Below are positions 8,187 to 16,762 of a DNA stretch of 31,160 nt, in pieces (the first letter of the stretch is position 1; the number at the start of each line of letters is the position of its first letter). Made by a program: the position numbers and the translations under genes. Under the pieces are notes generated by a model. The model saw only the letters and a program-made list of their open reading frames with translations, was not told the DNA's origin and searched no databases. The stretch comes from Candidatus Iainarchaeum andersonii SCGC AAA011-E11 (GTDB lineage: Archaea; Iainarchaeota; Iainarchaeia; Iainarchaeales; Iainarchaeaceae), in contig AQRS01000024.1 of NCBI GenBank assembly GCA_000402355.1, positions 1 to 31,160 of the forward strand, given 5' to 3'.

Positions 8187-9408
8187 CAGCTGCAGGCTCT
8201 GCAAGAGCAGGGATTTGCATAAATTTTTGGAATTGGGGCCGCAGCCATTGGCCGGAAAATTCCTTACTTCGGAACAATTGGCGGAAAAGGAGGATTATTT
8301 TCCGCTCGGTGTTTTTTTCTGCAAAAACTGCGCCCTTGTCCAGGTCCTTGATGTTGTCCCGAAGGACAAGCTTTTTTCACAATACTTTTATGCCCCGCAT
8401 TCCGTTCTTTCCCCGCACTTCACGGGTTATGCAAAAGAAATAACGGCCGAATTCGGTTTGAACGGCAAGTCACTATTGGTAGAAATCGGTTCCAACATCG
8501 GCATGATGCTTAAACCCCTCAAAGAACTGTGCGGAGTAAAGGCCATAGGGGTTGAACCCGCGGAAAACATAGCCAAAATGGCGAATGAAATGGGCCTGGA
8601 AACCATAAATGATTTTTTCACTGAAAAGGTGGCCGGCGGCATTGTTGAAAAGCTCGGGAAAGCTGACATGGTCGTCGCCAACAATGTGTTCGCCCACATT
8701 GATGACCTTGATGAAATACTCCGGGGGATAAAGGCTCTTCTGAAGGAAGACGGGGTTTTTATTTTCGAGAACCACTACCTTCTTGATACCGTTGAAAATC
8801 TCCAGTATGACGATGTTTACCACGAGCATTTATGTTATTACTCACTGCACCCGCTGATACCGTATCTGGGAAAATATGGCCTGCGGGTGTTTGACGCAAA
8901 GCGCATCAAAACGCACGGCGGATCCATACGCGTTTACTGCGGCAATTCAAAAAGAAAGGTAAAACCGGCCGTGCAGGAACTCCTGAAAGAGGAAAAGAAA
9001 CACGGGCTTGACAAGCTTGAAACATACATGGAATTCGGAAACAAGGTGGAGAAGCGCAGAAAGGAATTGACAAAACTTTTGCACTCATTAAAATCAGGCG
9101 GCAAAACAATTGTAGGGTATGGCGCCCCCGCCCGCGGCAACACATTATTGAACTACTGCAAAATAGGCACTGGGATTTTGGATTATATTGTGGATGACTC
9201 TCCTTTGAGGCAGAACAAGTTTACCCCGGGCACGCACATACCAATCATACCTGTGGACAGGTTCAGGAAAGAAAATCCGGATTATGCGCTTCTTTTGGCT
9301 TATGGCGGGTATACCGAAACCATACTGAAAAAAGAGGGCGAGTTCATAAAAAACGGCGGAAAATTTATTGTCCCTCTGCCGGAAGTAAAAATTATCGGCA
9401 AACAGTAA
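8176..9408 (+). CDS. Sugar C-methyltransferase (NovU/TylC3-type, zinc-binding N-terminus), copy 1
   Basis: A 410-residue SAM-dependent enzyme of the three-part nucleotide-sugar C-methyltransferase family. The N-terminal zinc domain has CXXC pairs C6/C9 and C49/C52; the central SAM fold has VEIGSNIG (102-109); YHEH (215-218) matches the active-site Tyr/His segment of TcaB9-type C3-methyltransferases; THGGSIRVY follows; and the C-terminal domain has VGYGAPARGNTLLNYC, expected to hold the nucleotide sugar. In known members the reaction adds a methyl to C3 of a 4-keto-deoxysugar, giving a branched sugar. ATG 8176 begins the family N-terminus. It overlaps the epimerase by 11 bp and is the last gene of the first plus-strand run. 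A paralogue lies at 20458-21729. Confidence 0.88.
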   Translation: MKNSSCRLCKSRDLHKFLELGPQPLAGKFLTSEQLAEKEDYFPLGVFFCKNCALVQVLDVVPKDKLFSQYFYAPHSVLSPHFTGYAKEITAEFGLNGKSLLVEIGSNIGMMLKPLKELCGVKAIGVEPAENIAKMANEMGLETINDFFTEKVAGGIVEKLGKADMVVANNVFAHIDDLDEILRGIKALLKEDGVFIFENHYLLDTVENLQYDDVYHEHLCYYSLHPLIPYLGKYGLRVFDAKRIKTHGGSIRVYCGNSKRKVKPAVQELLKEEKKHGLDKLETYMEFGNKVEKRRKELTKLLHSLKSGGKTIVGYGAPARGNTLLNYCKIGTGILDYIVDDSPLRQNKFTPGTHIPIIPVDRFRKENPDYALLLAYGGYTETILKKEGEFIKNGGKFIVPLPEVKIIGKQ

Positions 9409-9441
9409 AATCGCTTTCTCCGGCCTCCCGCCAACGGCAAT

Positions 9442-9485
9442 GCTTTGCCAAAAATATCACAGAATTATTTTATTGGCCTGCCATA
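9442..9485 (+). repeat. Decayed single hairpin related to the intergenic elements (relic B)
   Basis: Between two convergent genes. Its right end, TTTTATTGGCCTGCCATA, matches the terminal hairpin of the long-form elements (TTTTATTGGTCTGCTATA) with two changes, and the left side CCAAAAATATCACAG aligns with CCAAAAATGTCGCCG. The left arm has lost pairing. No first hairpin or junction is recognisable, so this is a half copy or relic. It ends 6 nt from the minus-strand stop. Confidence 0.55.
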
Positions 9486-9491
9486 AGACAG

Positions 9492-11039
9492 TCACGCAGG
9501 CTTTAAGCAATTTGAATACATATTAATAACGGGATTATGGAACCAAAAATTTGCCGGCTCCGCCCGCCAGGAGCCGATTAGCGGGCAGCTCCTGATGGCA
9601 TCGTATGTTTCCAATGGTTTTTTGTCGCAAAAATACTTGGTTTTATCCGATGCAAGGCTGGATAATATGATGTAATCCGCGGCGTAAAAATTTTTGTCGG
9701 TTATATAATAATCCTTTATCAGGTAATAGCCCTCGCCGTCATAAGGGTCTTTCCCTGTGTAACCCCAGGTGTAGTAAAAATAGCTGTCCAGCGTGGGGCC
9801 ATAAGTTTCAGTAGCTATAATGCGGTCCATCGGGATGTTTTCTTTTATCCAGTCGGCCGACACAAAGCGCGTGTCCTGGTTTGTTACAAGGCCGTATGTC
9901 GCTTGGATCGGCGGAATTAATGACAGGCCCAAAACAAGAACAAAGGCCGCTTTGAAATAGTTTGACTTGTATTTGCCCGCCAGGTATCCGTAAAGTTTCA
10001 TGATTGCCGCGCCGGCCAGAATTGCAACAAGGGGATAAACCGCGATCGAGTACCTTGGTTCCCTGGCCGATATCAAAAACAGGAAAAATAAAAACAAAAG
10101 GCTTGAAACCCCAAATATACTGTAATCAGTCCTCTTTTGTCTCCAAAAGTAAACAAGCCCGGCGGCCGCGAATAACAATGGGGCGCCGAAGCCATCCCAT
10201 AAGCCGAAAAATTGGTTTCCCTCCCAGAATGGGATGCACAGGGAAGCGGTTCTGTCCTTAACCATGCTGAGCACACGCAAAATATCTTTTATGCCCTGTG
10301 TGAAGTTCAGTAAAAAAAGGAAATTAAGTGCAACGCCGAAAATGACGACTTTTTTCAGGTATGGCGCTATCATATCCCGCTGTTTCAGCAATAAAAAACC
10401 CAGAACAATTATCGGGACTATGAAAACGCCGTAATAATTAAAGCTGAATGCGAGTGCCGTGAAAACAGCGATCCAGTGCGGTTTTTCATTTTTTTCATTT
10501 TTGGCAATAAGGCAATACAGGGCAAGCAAAAGAAACAGGGCGATAAAAATATCCGCTTTTATCAGTGTTGAGGACGCCAGAAAACCCGGTGAAATGACCA
10601 GAAAAAAAGAGGCTAAAAGCCCGGCGGCGGAATTATTTGAAATTTTCCTGGCAAATACAAAAACCAGGATTAAAATCAGCATGGATGCAAGGATAGTCAG
10701 GCCCCTGGAAATCATGAAAAAATTGCTTTGGTTTGAATGGTAAAAATCCGCAAAATCCGATAAGCTTGAAACTTCCCCCGTAGCTTTTAGCATGAGAAAA
10801 TACGAGCCATACAGCGACAGGTGGGTGTAAAACATTAAAGGCGGGTATATTGAGTTGGTCGGCAATAACCTGTTTTCCGCCATGCGCATGGTATTAGTCA
10901 CAACGAATTGTTCGTCGGGATGCAGGTAATATGGGAGGCCCCAGGAAAGCAGGGAAAGAGAGAGCCCAAAACTTATCAACACAAGCAATGCCAATGCGAG
11001 GATGGTCACTTTGTTTTCTTTCCGGATTTCCTCAAACAT
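9492..11039 (-). CDS. GT-C type membrane glycosyltransferase (PMT/ArnT-like)
   Basis: A 515-residue protein with about ten membrane segments and a soluble tail of roughly 110 residues. After the first membrane segment comes HPDEQ (40-44), an acidic pair in the first outer loop as in PMT, ArnT and related GT-C enzymes, which use polyprenyl-phosphate sugars outside the membrane. REPRYSIAVYP resembles the conserved segment before the last membrane helices in this superfamily. The tail (SADWIKENIPMDRIIATETY onwards) is the usual extracytoplasmic domain. It likely transfers a sugar to a lipid-linked glycan or a protein. It faces the preceding run convergently and is the downstream member of a minus-strand group. 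ATG at 11037-11039 is the first start. Confidence 0.8.
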   Translation of the reverse strand: MFEEIRKENKVTILALALLVLISFGLSLSLLSWGLPYYLHPDEQFVVTNTMRMAENRLLPTNSIYPPLMFYTHLSLYGSYFLMLKATGEVSSLSDFADFYHSNQSNFFMISRGLTILASMLILILVFVFARKISNNSAAGLLASFFLVISPGFLASSTLIKADIFIALFLLLALYCLIAKNEKNEKPHWIAVFTALAFSFNYYGVFIVPIIVLGFLLLKQRDMIAPYLKKVVIFGVALNFLFLLNFTQGIKDILRVLSMVKDRTASLCIPFWEGNQFFGLWDGFGAPLLFAAAGLVYFWRQKRTDYSIFGVSSLLFLFFLFLISAREPRYSIAVYPLVAILAGAAIMKLYGYLAGKYKSNYFKAAFVLVLGLSLIPPIQATYGLVTNQDTRFVSADWIKENIPMDRIIATETYGPTLDSYFYYTWGYTGKDPYDGEGYYLIKDYYITDKNFYAADYIILSSLASDKTKYFCDKKPLETYDAIRSCPLIGSWRAEPANFWFHNPVINMYSNCLKPA

Positions 11040-11198
11040 GTTTCCACCATCTATTTATCGCGGGCATATGTTTTATCTCATCAATTTTGCAGGCCACAAA
11101 AGCTTTGCCAAAAAAATTGCCTTCGGCTTTTGCCCACGTGAGAGGATGTTGCCAACACCTTAAAAAATAAGGCTCCGCGGGCATTCCTCACATTGCAG

Positions 11199-12659
11199 TC
11201 ACCCTTTCCACTTGTAAATGCTCAGGCTATTCGGCCGGTCGGTTTCAAACACGAGTTCGAGATTGCCTGAATTGTTTTCAATGAAATCCTGCATGAACTT
11301 CCTCTCGGCATTTGTGTTGTTCTGCCTTTGGCTTGTGTTCGAGGAGCGGTTTGAATAGGCCAAGTCCATAAAATACGTGTCGCCGGAGAACCTTTCATTC
11401 AGGCTTATGCCCTTGCCATGCGGGCCCAAATCATATTCAGGGACAATGTTCATGTACCTTGTCCTTTCAAGATTAGCGGCAATCGAGTAAATGCAGTTAT
11501 CGGAGCTTCCGATGAGAAGCGCATCCTGCGGGACATTGGACCTGATCTGGCTGAAAGTTTCGAAGCGCGAATCCGTGAAATTCGCGTGGACAGAGGAGGC
11601 GAAAACCGCGCCGATTGCCAAAACCAAAAGCGATGCCGCGAACAAAATATTTTTCCCGGTCTTAAGCATTCCGAAAATTTTATCCAGCAATTCAGAGTAA
11701 GGGATCAGGAGAAGCCCTATAAGCGGAACCAGGTACCTCAGCCTGGCGGTCAGGAAAGTGTCAATTGTAAGGGGAAAGGCGGTTATGTCCGTGAACCTTG
11801 AGGTGAGCCATAGGTATGCAATGGAAATGAGGATGAACTGCGGCAAATAATTTTTTTTCGATGAAAGCAAGGGCGATGCAAGCAAGCCCGGTATTAGTAT
11901 CAGCAGTATGCCAAGGTAAGCGAGCAAAGTCACGGGGTTAATGTTTGCAAGGGAGGAGACAAGCGAGACGCCGGAACCGTAGCCCGCGTTCAGCGGCCCC
12001 GAATATGCGAGGGTGTTGAACATGAGTATCAGAAGAACCACCGGAATGAAACCGGCAAGCATCTCAAAGAGTTTTTTCCTGTCCCGGAACAGCAGCGGCG
12101 CGGCAAACGCGGCAAAGCCAACCACGGCATCATACCGGACAACAGCCGCCAGGCCAAACAAAAATCCGGAAGCTGTCGCTGAAAACTTTGAGTCTTTAAT
12201 GTAAAAGTAGAATGCGGCAAGGAATGCCGTCAGAACCAGCAATTCGCTGTAAAGGGTTCTTGTTTCCCACAGCATTACGGGGAAAAATGTGTAAAGAACC
12301 GTAAAGCGCGGATCAATGCCCAGTTTTTTTAGTATAAGAAAGAAAAGAATTGCATTAATGAGGTGAATGACGAGGCCGGAGAACATTACCGCATCCAGGC
12401 CGAAAAATGTGAACGGCAGGAGGAAAACTGATTTTCCGACGAACTGGCCTCCGACATAACCCTGTGCGGTAAAGATGTTTGACCTGCATGCGAGTTCCGG
12501 ATTCGGCTCGCTGATTGAACCGTTGCGGAGGAGGAGCGCATTTTTCAGGAAAGTATGCTCGTCGATTGAAGCGTAAATGTGCGGGAAGAAACTCAGGAAA
12601 ATGAGGGAAAAAACAATCAGGGCCATGGCTGTAAAATTTTTTTCGGACAAAAAATCCAT
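11199..12659 (-). CDS. GT-C type membrane glycosyltransferase-like protein
   Basis: A 486-residue protein with about ten membrane segments. The first outer loop has IDEH (D33, E34), the acidic pair of GT-C enzymes, followed by a longer loop with ACRSNIFTAQGYVGGQFVGK. The C-terminal soluble part, about 110 residues, is rich in Asn, Ser and Thr and holds several N-X-S/T sequons (NFT, NRS, NTS, NNT, NNS), so it may itself be N-glycosylated. I use ATG 12659; an in-frame GTG at 12668 would add three residues. A repeat element begins 32 nt upstream of the start. The most likely role is transfer of a polyprenyl-phosphate sugar on the outer face, but the acceptor is unknown. Confidence 0.75.
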   Translation of the reverse strand: MDFLSEKNFTAMALIVFSLIFLSFFPHIYASIDEHTFLKNALLLRNGSISEPNPELACRSNIFTAQGYVGGQFVGKSVFLLPFTFFGLDAVMFSGLVIHLINAILFFLILKKLGIDPRFTVLYTFFPVMLWETRTLYSELLVLTAFLAAFYFYIKDSKFSATASGFLFGLAAVVRYDAVVGFAAFAAPLLFRDRKKLFEMLAGFIPVVLLILMFNTLAYSGPLNAGYGSGVSLVSSLANINPVTLLAYLGILLILIPGLLASPLLSSKKNYLPQFILISIAYLWLTSRFTDITAFPLTIDTFLTARLRYLVPLIGLLLIPYSELLDKIFGMLKTGKNILFAASLLVLAIGAVFASSVHANFTDSRFETFSQIRSNVPQDALLIGSSDNCIYSIAANLERTRYMNIVPEYDLGPHGKGISLNERFSGDTYFMDLAYSNRSSNTSQRQNNTNAERKFMQDFIENNSGNLELVFETDRPNSLSIYKWKG

Positions 12660-12684
12660 GACAAACACGGGAAAGGGAGTTTAG

Positions 12685-12694
12685 TTAATAATAT
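12685..12694 (-). promoter_or_regulatory. TATA-like box formed at the edge of repeat copy C
   Basis: On the minus strand this reads ATATTATTAA, centred about 30 bp before ATG 12659. Its upstream end overlaps the terminal TATA of the repeat element (12692 onwards). The position is slightly further out than the 26-28 bp seen for other genes here. Confidence 0.4.
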
Positions 12695-12830
12695 AGCAGA
12701 CCAATAAAATATTTCGGCGATATTTTTGGTCTGCTATCTAGCACCTGGCACCCGAAGGGTATTAGGCCTCGTCCCCGTAGGGGACAAGGAACCACGTTAA
12801 AATGCCGAAAAACTTTCGTGGTTTGCTATA
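12692..12830 (-). repeat. Two-module intergenic element, long form (copy C, 139 bp)
   Basis: Read on the minus strand: TA; a closing stem TAGCA/TGCTA (12824-12828 with 12739-12743) enclosing three arms laid end to end with no unpaired bases between them (12790-12823, AACCAC/GTGGTT; 12767-12789, with a strong GTCCCC/GGGGAC stem; 12744-12766, CCT/AGG base); GA; a hairpin with TAGCAGACCA arms (12694-12703 and 12727-12736); TA. It has the same design as 24408-24545 and 26612-26748, with paired base changes that keep the stems. It lies downstream of the minus-strand GT4 gene and upstream of the GT-C gene. Confidence 0.9.
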
Positions 12831-12878
12831 ATTGGTTTTACCCGGGCTTATAAAGAATTTGGTACGAAAAAAAAGCAT

Positions 12879-14027
12879 TCATGGGCGGAAAAGGCCGTCG
12901 TACAGCCGGACGGTTTCCGCGGAAATGCTTTCCCACGAATATTTTTGCTTCAGTTTTTTCGAGTCACGCGCCATGCTCTGCAGGAGCCATTTTTTCGAAA
13001 AAACGAGGCTGATTTTGCGGGCAAGGGCAGCAGGGTTGCCTGCCTCAAAAACCATGTTTTTGTCGAGCACCAGTTCAGGGAGCCCGCCGGCATCGGAAAC
13101 TATGAGGGGCTTTTCAAATGCGAGGGCAATGTTGCCGAGGGCGCTTTGCGCGGAAAAATTCCTGTAAGGCAAAACCACCACGTCTGCGGCCTCGAAATAA
13201 TACTTTATGTCGGAAGACGCGATGTAATCGAGGACAACTTTTTTTTCCCTGATCGGCCTCACCAAATCGCTGATTGAATTGAGGAGTTCCGCGCTCCATG
13301 GCCTGCCGGCAATGACGAGGAACAATGAGGGAATTTCTTTCTGCGCAATCCTGAAAGCCACGATGAAATCCCCGACACCCTTGTACTTCCTGATGTTGCC
13401 AAAGTAAAGCACGGCCCTGGCTTTGCCGGGAATGCCGAGTTTTTTTCTCGCATCATTCTTGGAAACCTTTTTGTCGCGGTAAAAAGAATAAATGCCCTGC
13501 GGTATCACGCTGATGCTGGATGGCCTTACTGAGTAGGCGCCGCGGAGCTGCTCCATGTTTTTATCGGTGTGGACAATGAACCTGTCAGGCAGCAGGAACA
13601 TTGTTCCCGTGAGGAGCCGGTCCAAAAAGTTTGACTCGTGCGCAATGACATTGTGCACGGTGCACACGATTTTTTTTCCCCGGAGTTTCGCAATCAAGGC
13701 AACGGTGAAAACAACCGGGAAAAGGAAGTAAGTCCACCAGTGGAAGTGGAAAACCTCGCCCTCTGCCCCGAGCCCTGCGCCGATCCAACTGAAAGGGTTA
13801 TACCAGGCCAGAGTGGGTCTCACTTCTATTCTCGGTGATTCCGGCGCCCTGAAAGACGGGTCATGCTCTTTGGTGCTCCCGGGGTACAGGAACTCCGGGT
13901 AAATGGCCTTGAAGTTGAGGAAAACAACGTTTATTCTCTCGCCGAGCGTGCGGGCCTGCTCTATGCAGTAATCACTTATCCCCTTTATCGGCGGCAACGT
14001 GCCAAGCAGTGTAACCTTGTTCACCAT
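12879..14027 (-). CDS. GT4 family glycosyltransferase
   Basis: A 382-residue GT-B enzyme. MVNKVTLLGTLPPIKGISDY is the first-domain loop, VFHFHWWTY and CTVHNVIAHE are typical inner strands, VLYFGNIRKYKGVGDFI starts the donor domain and IVSDAGGLPEL is the late conserved loop. The donor segment AQSALGNIALAFEKPLIV lacks the second glutamate of EX7E; this form occurs in a GT4 subgroup, so it does not by itself mean loss of activity. I use ATG 14027, where family similarity begins; a start at 14051 would add eight residues. It is divergent from the SDR gene at 14179. Confidence 0.9.
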   Translation of the reverse strand: MVNKVTLLGTLPPIKGISDYCIEQARTLGERINVVFLNFKAIYPEFLYPGSTKEHDPSFRAPESPRIEVRPTLAWYNPFSWIGAGLGAEGEVFHFHWWTYFLFPVVFTVALIAKLRGKKIVCTVHNVIAHESNFLDRLLTGTMFLLPDRFIVHTDKNMEQLRGAYSVRPSSISVIPQGIYSFYRDKKVSKNDARKKLGIPGKARAVLYFGNIRKYKGVGDFIVAFRIAQKEIPSLFLVIAGRPWSAELLNSISDLVRPIREKKVVLDYIASSDIKYYFEAADVVVLPYRNFSAQSALGNIALAFEKPLIVSDAGGLPELVLDKNMVFEAGNPAALARKISLVFSKKWLLQSMARDSKKLKQKYSWESISAETVRLYDGLFRP

Positions 14028-14051
14028 GACAACAAAAAAAATTGGAGGCAA

Positions 14052-14060
14052 CTTTTTAAT
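14052..14060 (-). promoter_or_regulatory. TATA-like box for the minus-strand GT4 gene
   Basis: On the minus strand this reads ATTAAAAAG, centred about 29 bp before ATG 14027. This is the spacing of an archaeal TATA box to a start at or very near the ATG, that is, a leaderless transcript. Confidence 0.5.
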
Positions 14061-14072
14061 AATAGGATTTTG

Positions 14073-14103
14073 GGCCGCGATAACGCGGGGCCGTGCCGCG
14101 GCC
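14073..14103. repeat. GC-rich inverted repeat in a divergent promoter region
   Basis: GGCCGCG at 14073-14079 and CGCGGCC at 14097-14103 are perfect inverted arms; an alternative smaller hairpin CCGCG-ATAA-CGCGG lies inside. It sits between the promoters of two divergent genes and stands out from A/T-rich surroundings. It could be a regulator site. The rest of this 151-bp gap holds two A/T-rich promoter-like stretches. Confidence 0.35.
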
Positions 14104-14178
14104 GATCAGCTTATTGGTCCAAAACTCGAATGAAGTTAAATTTTTATTAACCCGATAGGAAGGATTACTTGTGGTATA

Positions 14179-15156
14179 ATGCCGTTCTGGAAAGGCAAAA
14201 ATGTTTTGGTTACCGGTGGCACGGGTTTTATAGGTTCACACCTGGCCGACCTGCTCACCAGCCATGGCGCAAGTATCAGGGTAACTTCGAAAGAAAGGAG
14301 CGGCAAAAAGGCGAGGGTTGGCCATGCAGAGTCTGCATCCAATATTGAGGTTATGCCGTGCGACCTCAGGAACGTTGCGGACTGCCGAAAGGCCGTTGAG
14401 GGCATGGACGCGGTATTCCACCTTGCCGCAATCGTCGGGGGCGTGAACTATAACATAGAGCACCCGGCCACAATGATAAGGGACAACGGCCTCATAACAT
14501 CAAACACGCTTGACGCCATAAGGAACTCGCACGTTGAGAGAACGGTTATCTCAAGCTCGGCTTTCGTGTATTCAGACAGCGTTGACGGCATACTTAAGGA
14601 GGAAATGGGTTTTGTCGGCGAACCCGACAAGGCAAAGTTCGGTTACGCGTGGAGCAAAAGGTTTGACGAGCTCATGGCAAAAGCCTTTTCCGAGGAATTC
14701 GGAATGAAAATCGGGATCGCGAGGCCGTTCAACACTTACGGGCCGAGGGATTTTTTCAATCCAATGAAATCGCATGTCATACCGTCAATCATAAACCAGA
14801 TAATGACAGAAAGCAAGGTAAGGATATTCGGCACCGGGCAGCAGGAAAGAAGTTTTGTGTTTGTCAAGGACGTGGCGGAGGGCTTCACAATGCTTGGCGA
14901 GAAATACCCGAAGCCGGACCCGATAAACTTCGGCACTGACAAGGGCATAAAAATAATTGACCTCGCGGAAAAAATTGCGGAGCTCATGGGAAAAGAGGTT
15001 AAGATAGAGAAAGACCTCTCGGAAAATCCGGGAAGGATGAAGCGCATCTGCGACACTTCAAAGGCCGAACGCATTCTGGGTTTCAGGCCGAAGACAAGCC
15101 TTGATAATGGCCTAAGGCAAACCATTGAATGGTTCCGGGAAAACACCGGGGCATAA
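14179..15156 (+). CDS. NAD-dependent epimerase/dehydratase (GDP-fucose synthase-like SDR)
   Basis: A 325-residue extended SDR. GGTGFIG (with G13, G16, G19) binds NAD(P); SSS (125-127) and YAWSK (Y156, K160) complete the catalytic triad; RPFNTYGPRDFF and FGTGQQERSFVFVKDVAEGF are sugar-nucleotide binding regions. FHLAAIVGGVNYNIEHPATM resembles the corresponding stretch of GDP-L-fucose synthases, which epimerise C3 and C5 and reduce C4 of GDP-4-keto-6-deoxymannose. That would fit the GDP-deoxyhexose enzyme at 3721, but related UDP-sugar epimerases share the motif, so the substrate is an inference. A purine-rich AGGAAGG lies about 15 nt before the ATG. It is the first gene of a plus-strand run and divergent from the GT4 gene. 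Confidence 0.82.
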   Translation: MPFWKGKNVLVTGGTGFIGSHLADLLTSHGASIRVTSKERSGKKARVGHAESASNIEVMPCDLRNVADCRKAVEGMDAVFHLAAIVGGVNYNIEHPATMIRDNGLITSNTLDAIRNSHVERTVISSSAFVYSDSVDGILKEEMGFVGEPDKAKFGYAWSKRFDELMAKAFSEEFGMKIGIARPFNTYGPRDFFNPMKSHVIPSIINQIMTESKVRIFGTGQQERSFVFVKDVAEGFTMLGEKYPKPDPINFGTDKGIKIIDLAEKIAELMGKEVKIEKDLSENPGRMKRICDTSKAERILGFRPKTSLDNGLRQTIEWFRENTGA

Positions 15157-15183
15157 TAATCCTAAAAGGGGGGTAATGGTTGA

Positions 15184-16707
15184 ATGGAAAAGCGCTCGAA
15201 AGAACTTGCAATGGTGCTGGCATTCGCGGCCGTGATGTCGCTGATACAACTCGCGCCTACTCTTGGGGGTTATGCAACTAGGGACGGTTACCTCGGCTTC
15301 GAGTTCCCAGAAGACAATTATGTTTATGCGTCCTTTGTCGAGGACGCACAGCACGGCATTTTACTGGAAAACAAGCAGACATCCGAACCGCAGCTGGGCA
15401 GATATTTTCTGCCACTGTTCCTCGCAATGGGGCAGGCCGCAAAAACAGGCATTTCCATTGAAACGGTTTTTGTCCTGTCCAGGTTTTTCGGGATAATTTT
15501 TTTCCTGACGGCACTCTGGATTTTTTTGGGTCTGGTATTCAAAACATTCAGGGAAAGGTTTTTGGCTTACGGGTTCATCTCACTTGCGGGCGGCCTCGGC
15601 TGGCTCGTTGCGCTGCTCGGAAACTTCTTTCCGGAAATCGCGAGGATAAAGAGCAGCGATCTGACCTTCTGGTATGGCTACAGCCTCATAGGGAACATGT
15701 TCGTGCCGCACAGGTACTGGGCATTGGGCCTTGCGCTCCTGGGTTTCGTGCTCGTGCTCGAGTACCTCAAAAAAAATGATTTGAAGCCGCTCCTCATTGC
15801 CGGGGCGCTTGAACTCGTGATATTCTTCATCCACCCGGTGACCGCAATATTTTTCGCGGTTACCGTTGCATTGATGCAGCTCATCGAGACACTGAGCATG
15901 AAAAAAATTTCCGGGCAGACCATGGTGATTGCGGCCAACTTTTTTGTTTTTCTTGCCCCGGCACTTGCATACTCAGCCTGGTCTTCGGAAGACAAGGTCA
16001 TTTCCGCGCACCAGCAGATTTACTTTTTCATTGCGAAACAGGAGCCGCTGCTGTTCTACTTTATAGGGTTTGGCGTGGTCCTCATCCTCGGGCTCATCGG
16101 CCTCACCAGAATTCCCGGGGAAAAGCGCGTTGCTTGGCTGCTCCTGGCGTGGCTGCTTGGGGCTTTTGCCCTCACTAGAATAGGGTTTGGGGCGGAATAC
16201 CTGATATTCTTCTACATAATAACTGCTGTTTTTGCCGTGCACTGGCTCATTTCAATGGGGCAAAAAATCCCGAAATATTTATTGGCAGCATTAGTGCTTG
16301 CCTGCCTTCTTTCCGGGCCGTTCGTGCTTTCACAGAGGAGCCAATGGACCAACAACAATGCACTCTCTTTTATCAGCCCGGCAGAAAAAGAGGCCCTGGA
16401 TTTCCTCGCGGAACAGCCGAAGGGCATTGTAATGTCGGACCAGAGGATAGGCGCAATAATAAGCTGGAAGACGCACCACAAGCCGGTGCTTGCGCACGCT
16501 TATCTTACATCTGCGAGGAAAGAAACTGTCATGGATGTCAACGCGTTCTTCAGCGGAGAGCTTTGGATTGCGGAAAAATACGGGGCGGATTATGTGTGGG
16601 TAAACGAATACGGGGAAAAAATATTCGGGGATTCATCACGAAAGGAATTCGGGCTAATATTTTCAAACAAGGAAGTGAGCATTTACACGAGGGTTGCAGG
16701 CGGATGA
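15184..16707 (+). CDS. Multi-pass membrane protein, probable GT-C glycosyltransferase
   Basis: A 507-residue protein with about ten membrane helices and a C-terminal soluble domain of roughly 120 residues. After the first helix the outer loop holds EFPEDNYVYAS with an acidic pair (E43, D44), and FVPHRYWALGLALLG and FIHPVTAIFFA are loop and helix segments like those of archaeal GT-C-like proteins. The tail (EKEALDFLAEQPKGIVMSDQ, then KYGADYVWVNEYG) matches the soluble domain that ends several other membrane proteins in this window. The likely role is an extracytoplasmic sugar transferase using polyprenyl-phosphate donors. A run of G residues (AAAAGGGGGGT, ending at 15174) lies 9 nt before ATG 15184 and may be the ribosome site. 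Confidence 0.68.
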   Translation: MEKRSKELAMVLAFAAVMSLIQLAPTLGGYATRDGYLGFEFPEDNYVYASFVEDAQHGILLENKQTSEPQLGRYFLPLFLAMGQAAKTGISIETVFVLSRFFGIIFFLTALWIFLGLVFKTFRERFLAYGFISLAGGLGWLVALLGNFFPEIARIKSSDLTFWYGYSLIGNMFVPHRYWALGLALLGFVLVLEYLKKNDLKPLLIAGALELVIFFIHPVTAIFFAVTVALMQLIETLSMKKISGQTMVIAANFFVFLAPALAYSAWSSEDKVISAHQQIYFFIAKQEPLLFYFIGFGVVLILGLIGLTRIPGEKRVAWLLLAWLLGAFALTRIGFGAEYLIFFYIITAVFAVHWLISMGQKIPKYLLAALVLACLLSGPFVLSQRSQWTNNNALSFISPAEKEALDFLAEQPKGIVMSDQRIGAIISWKTHHKPVLAHAYLTSARKETVMDVNAFFSGELWIAEKYGADYVWVNEYGEKIFGDSSRKEFGLIFSNKEVSIYTRVAGG

Positions 16708-16732
16708 AAATGGCAAGGCAGCTACGGAAAAG

Positions 16733-16740
16733 CTTAAATC
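16733..16740 (+). promoter_or_regulatory. TATA box of the membrane-anchored TraB-like gene
   Basis: CTTAAATC is centred 26-27 bp before ATG 16763 with purine-rich GGAAAAG upstream as a possible BRE. No Shine-Dalgarno site is seen, so a leaderless transcript starting at the ATG is likely. It gives this A+T-richer gene its own promoter inside the glycan locus. Confidence 0.6.
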
Positions 16741-16762
16741 TTTAAATTTACACTGGTTAATT

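Noticed and set aside
12692..12830. The elements as remnants of an insertion sequence with a transposase gene.
   Set aside because: No open frame of any length occurs within them and no transposase motif occurs anywhere in the window; they are at most non-autonomous.
14073..14103. The GC-rich palindrome as a rho-independent terminator.
   Set aside because: It lies between divergent promoters, has no T run, and intrinsic hairpin terminators are not the rule in archaea.
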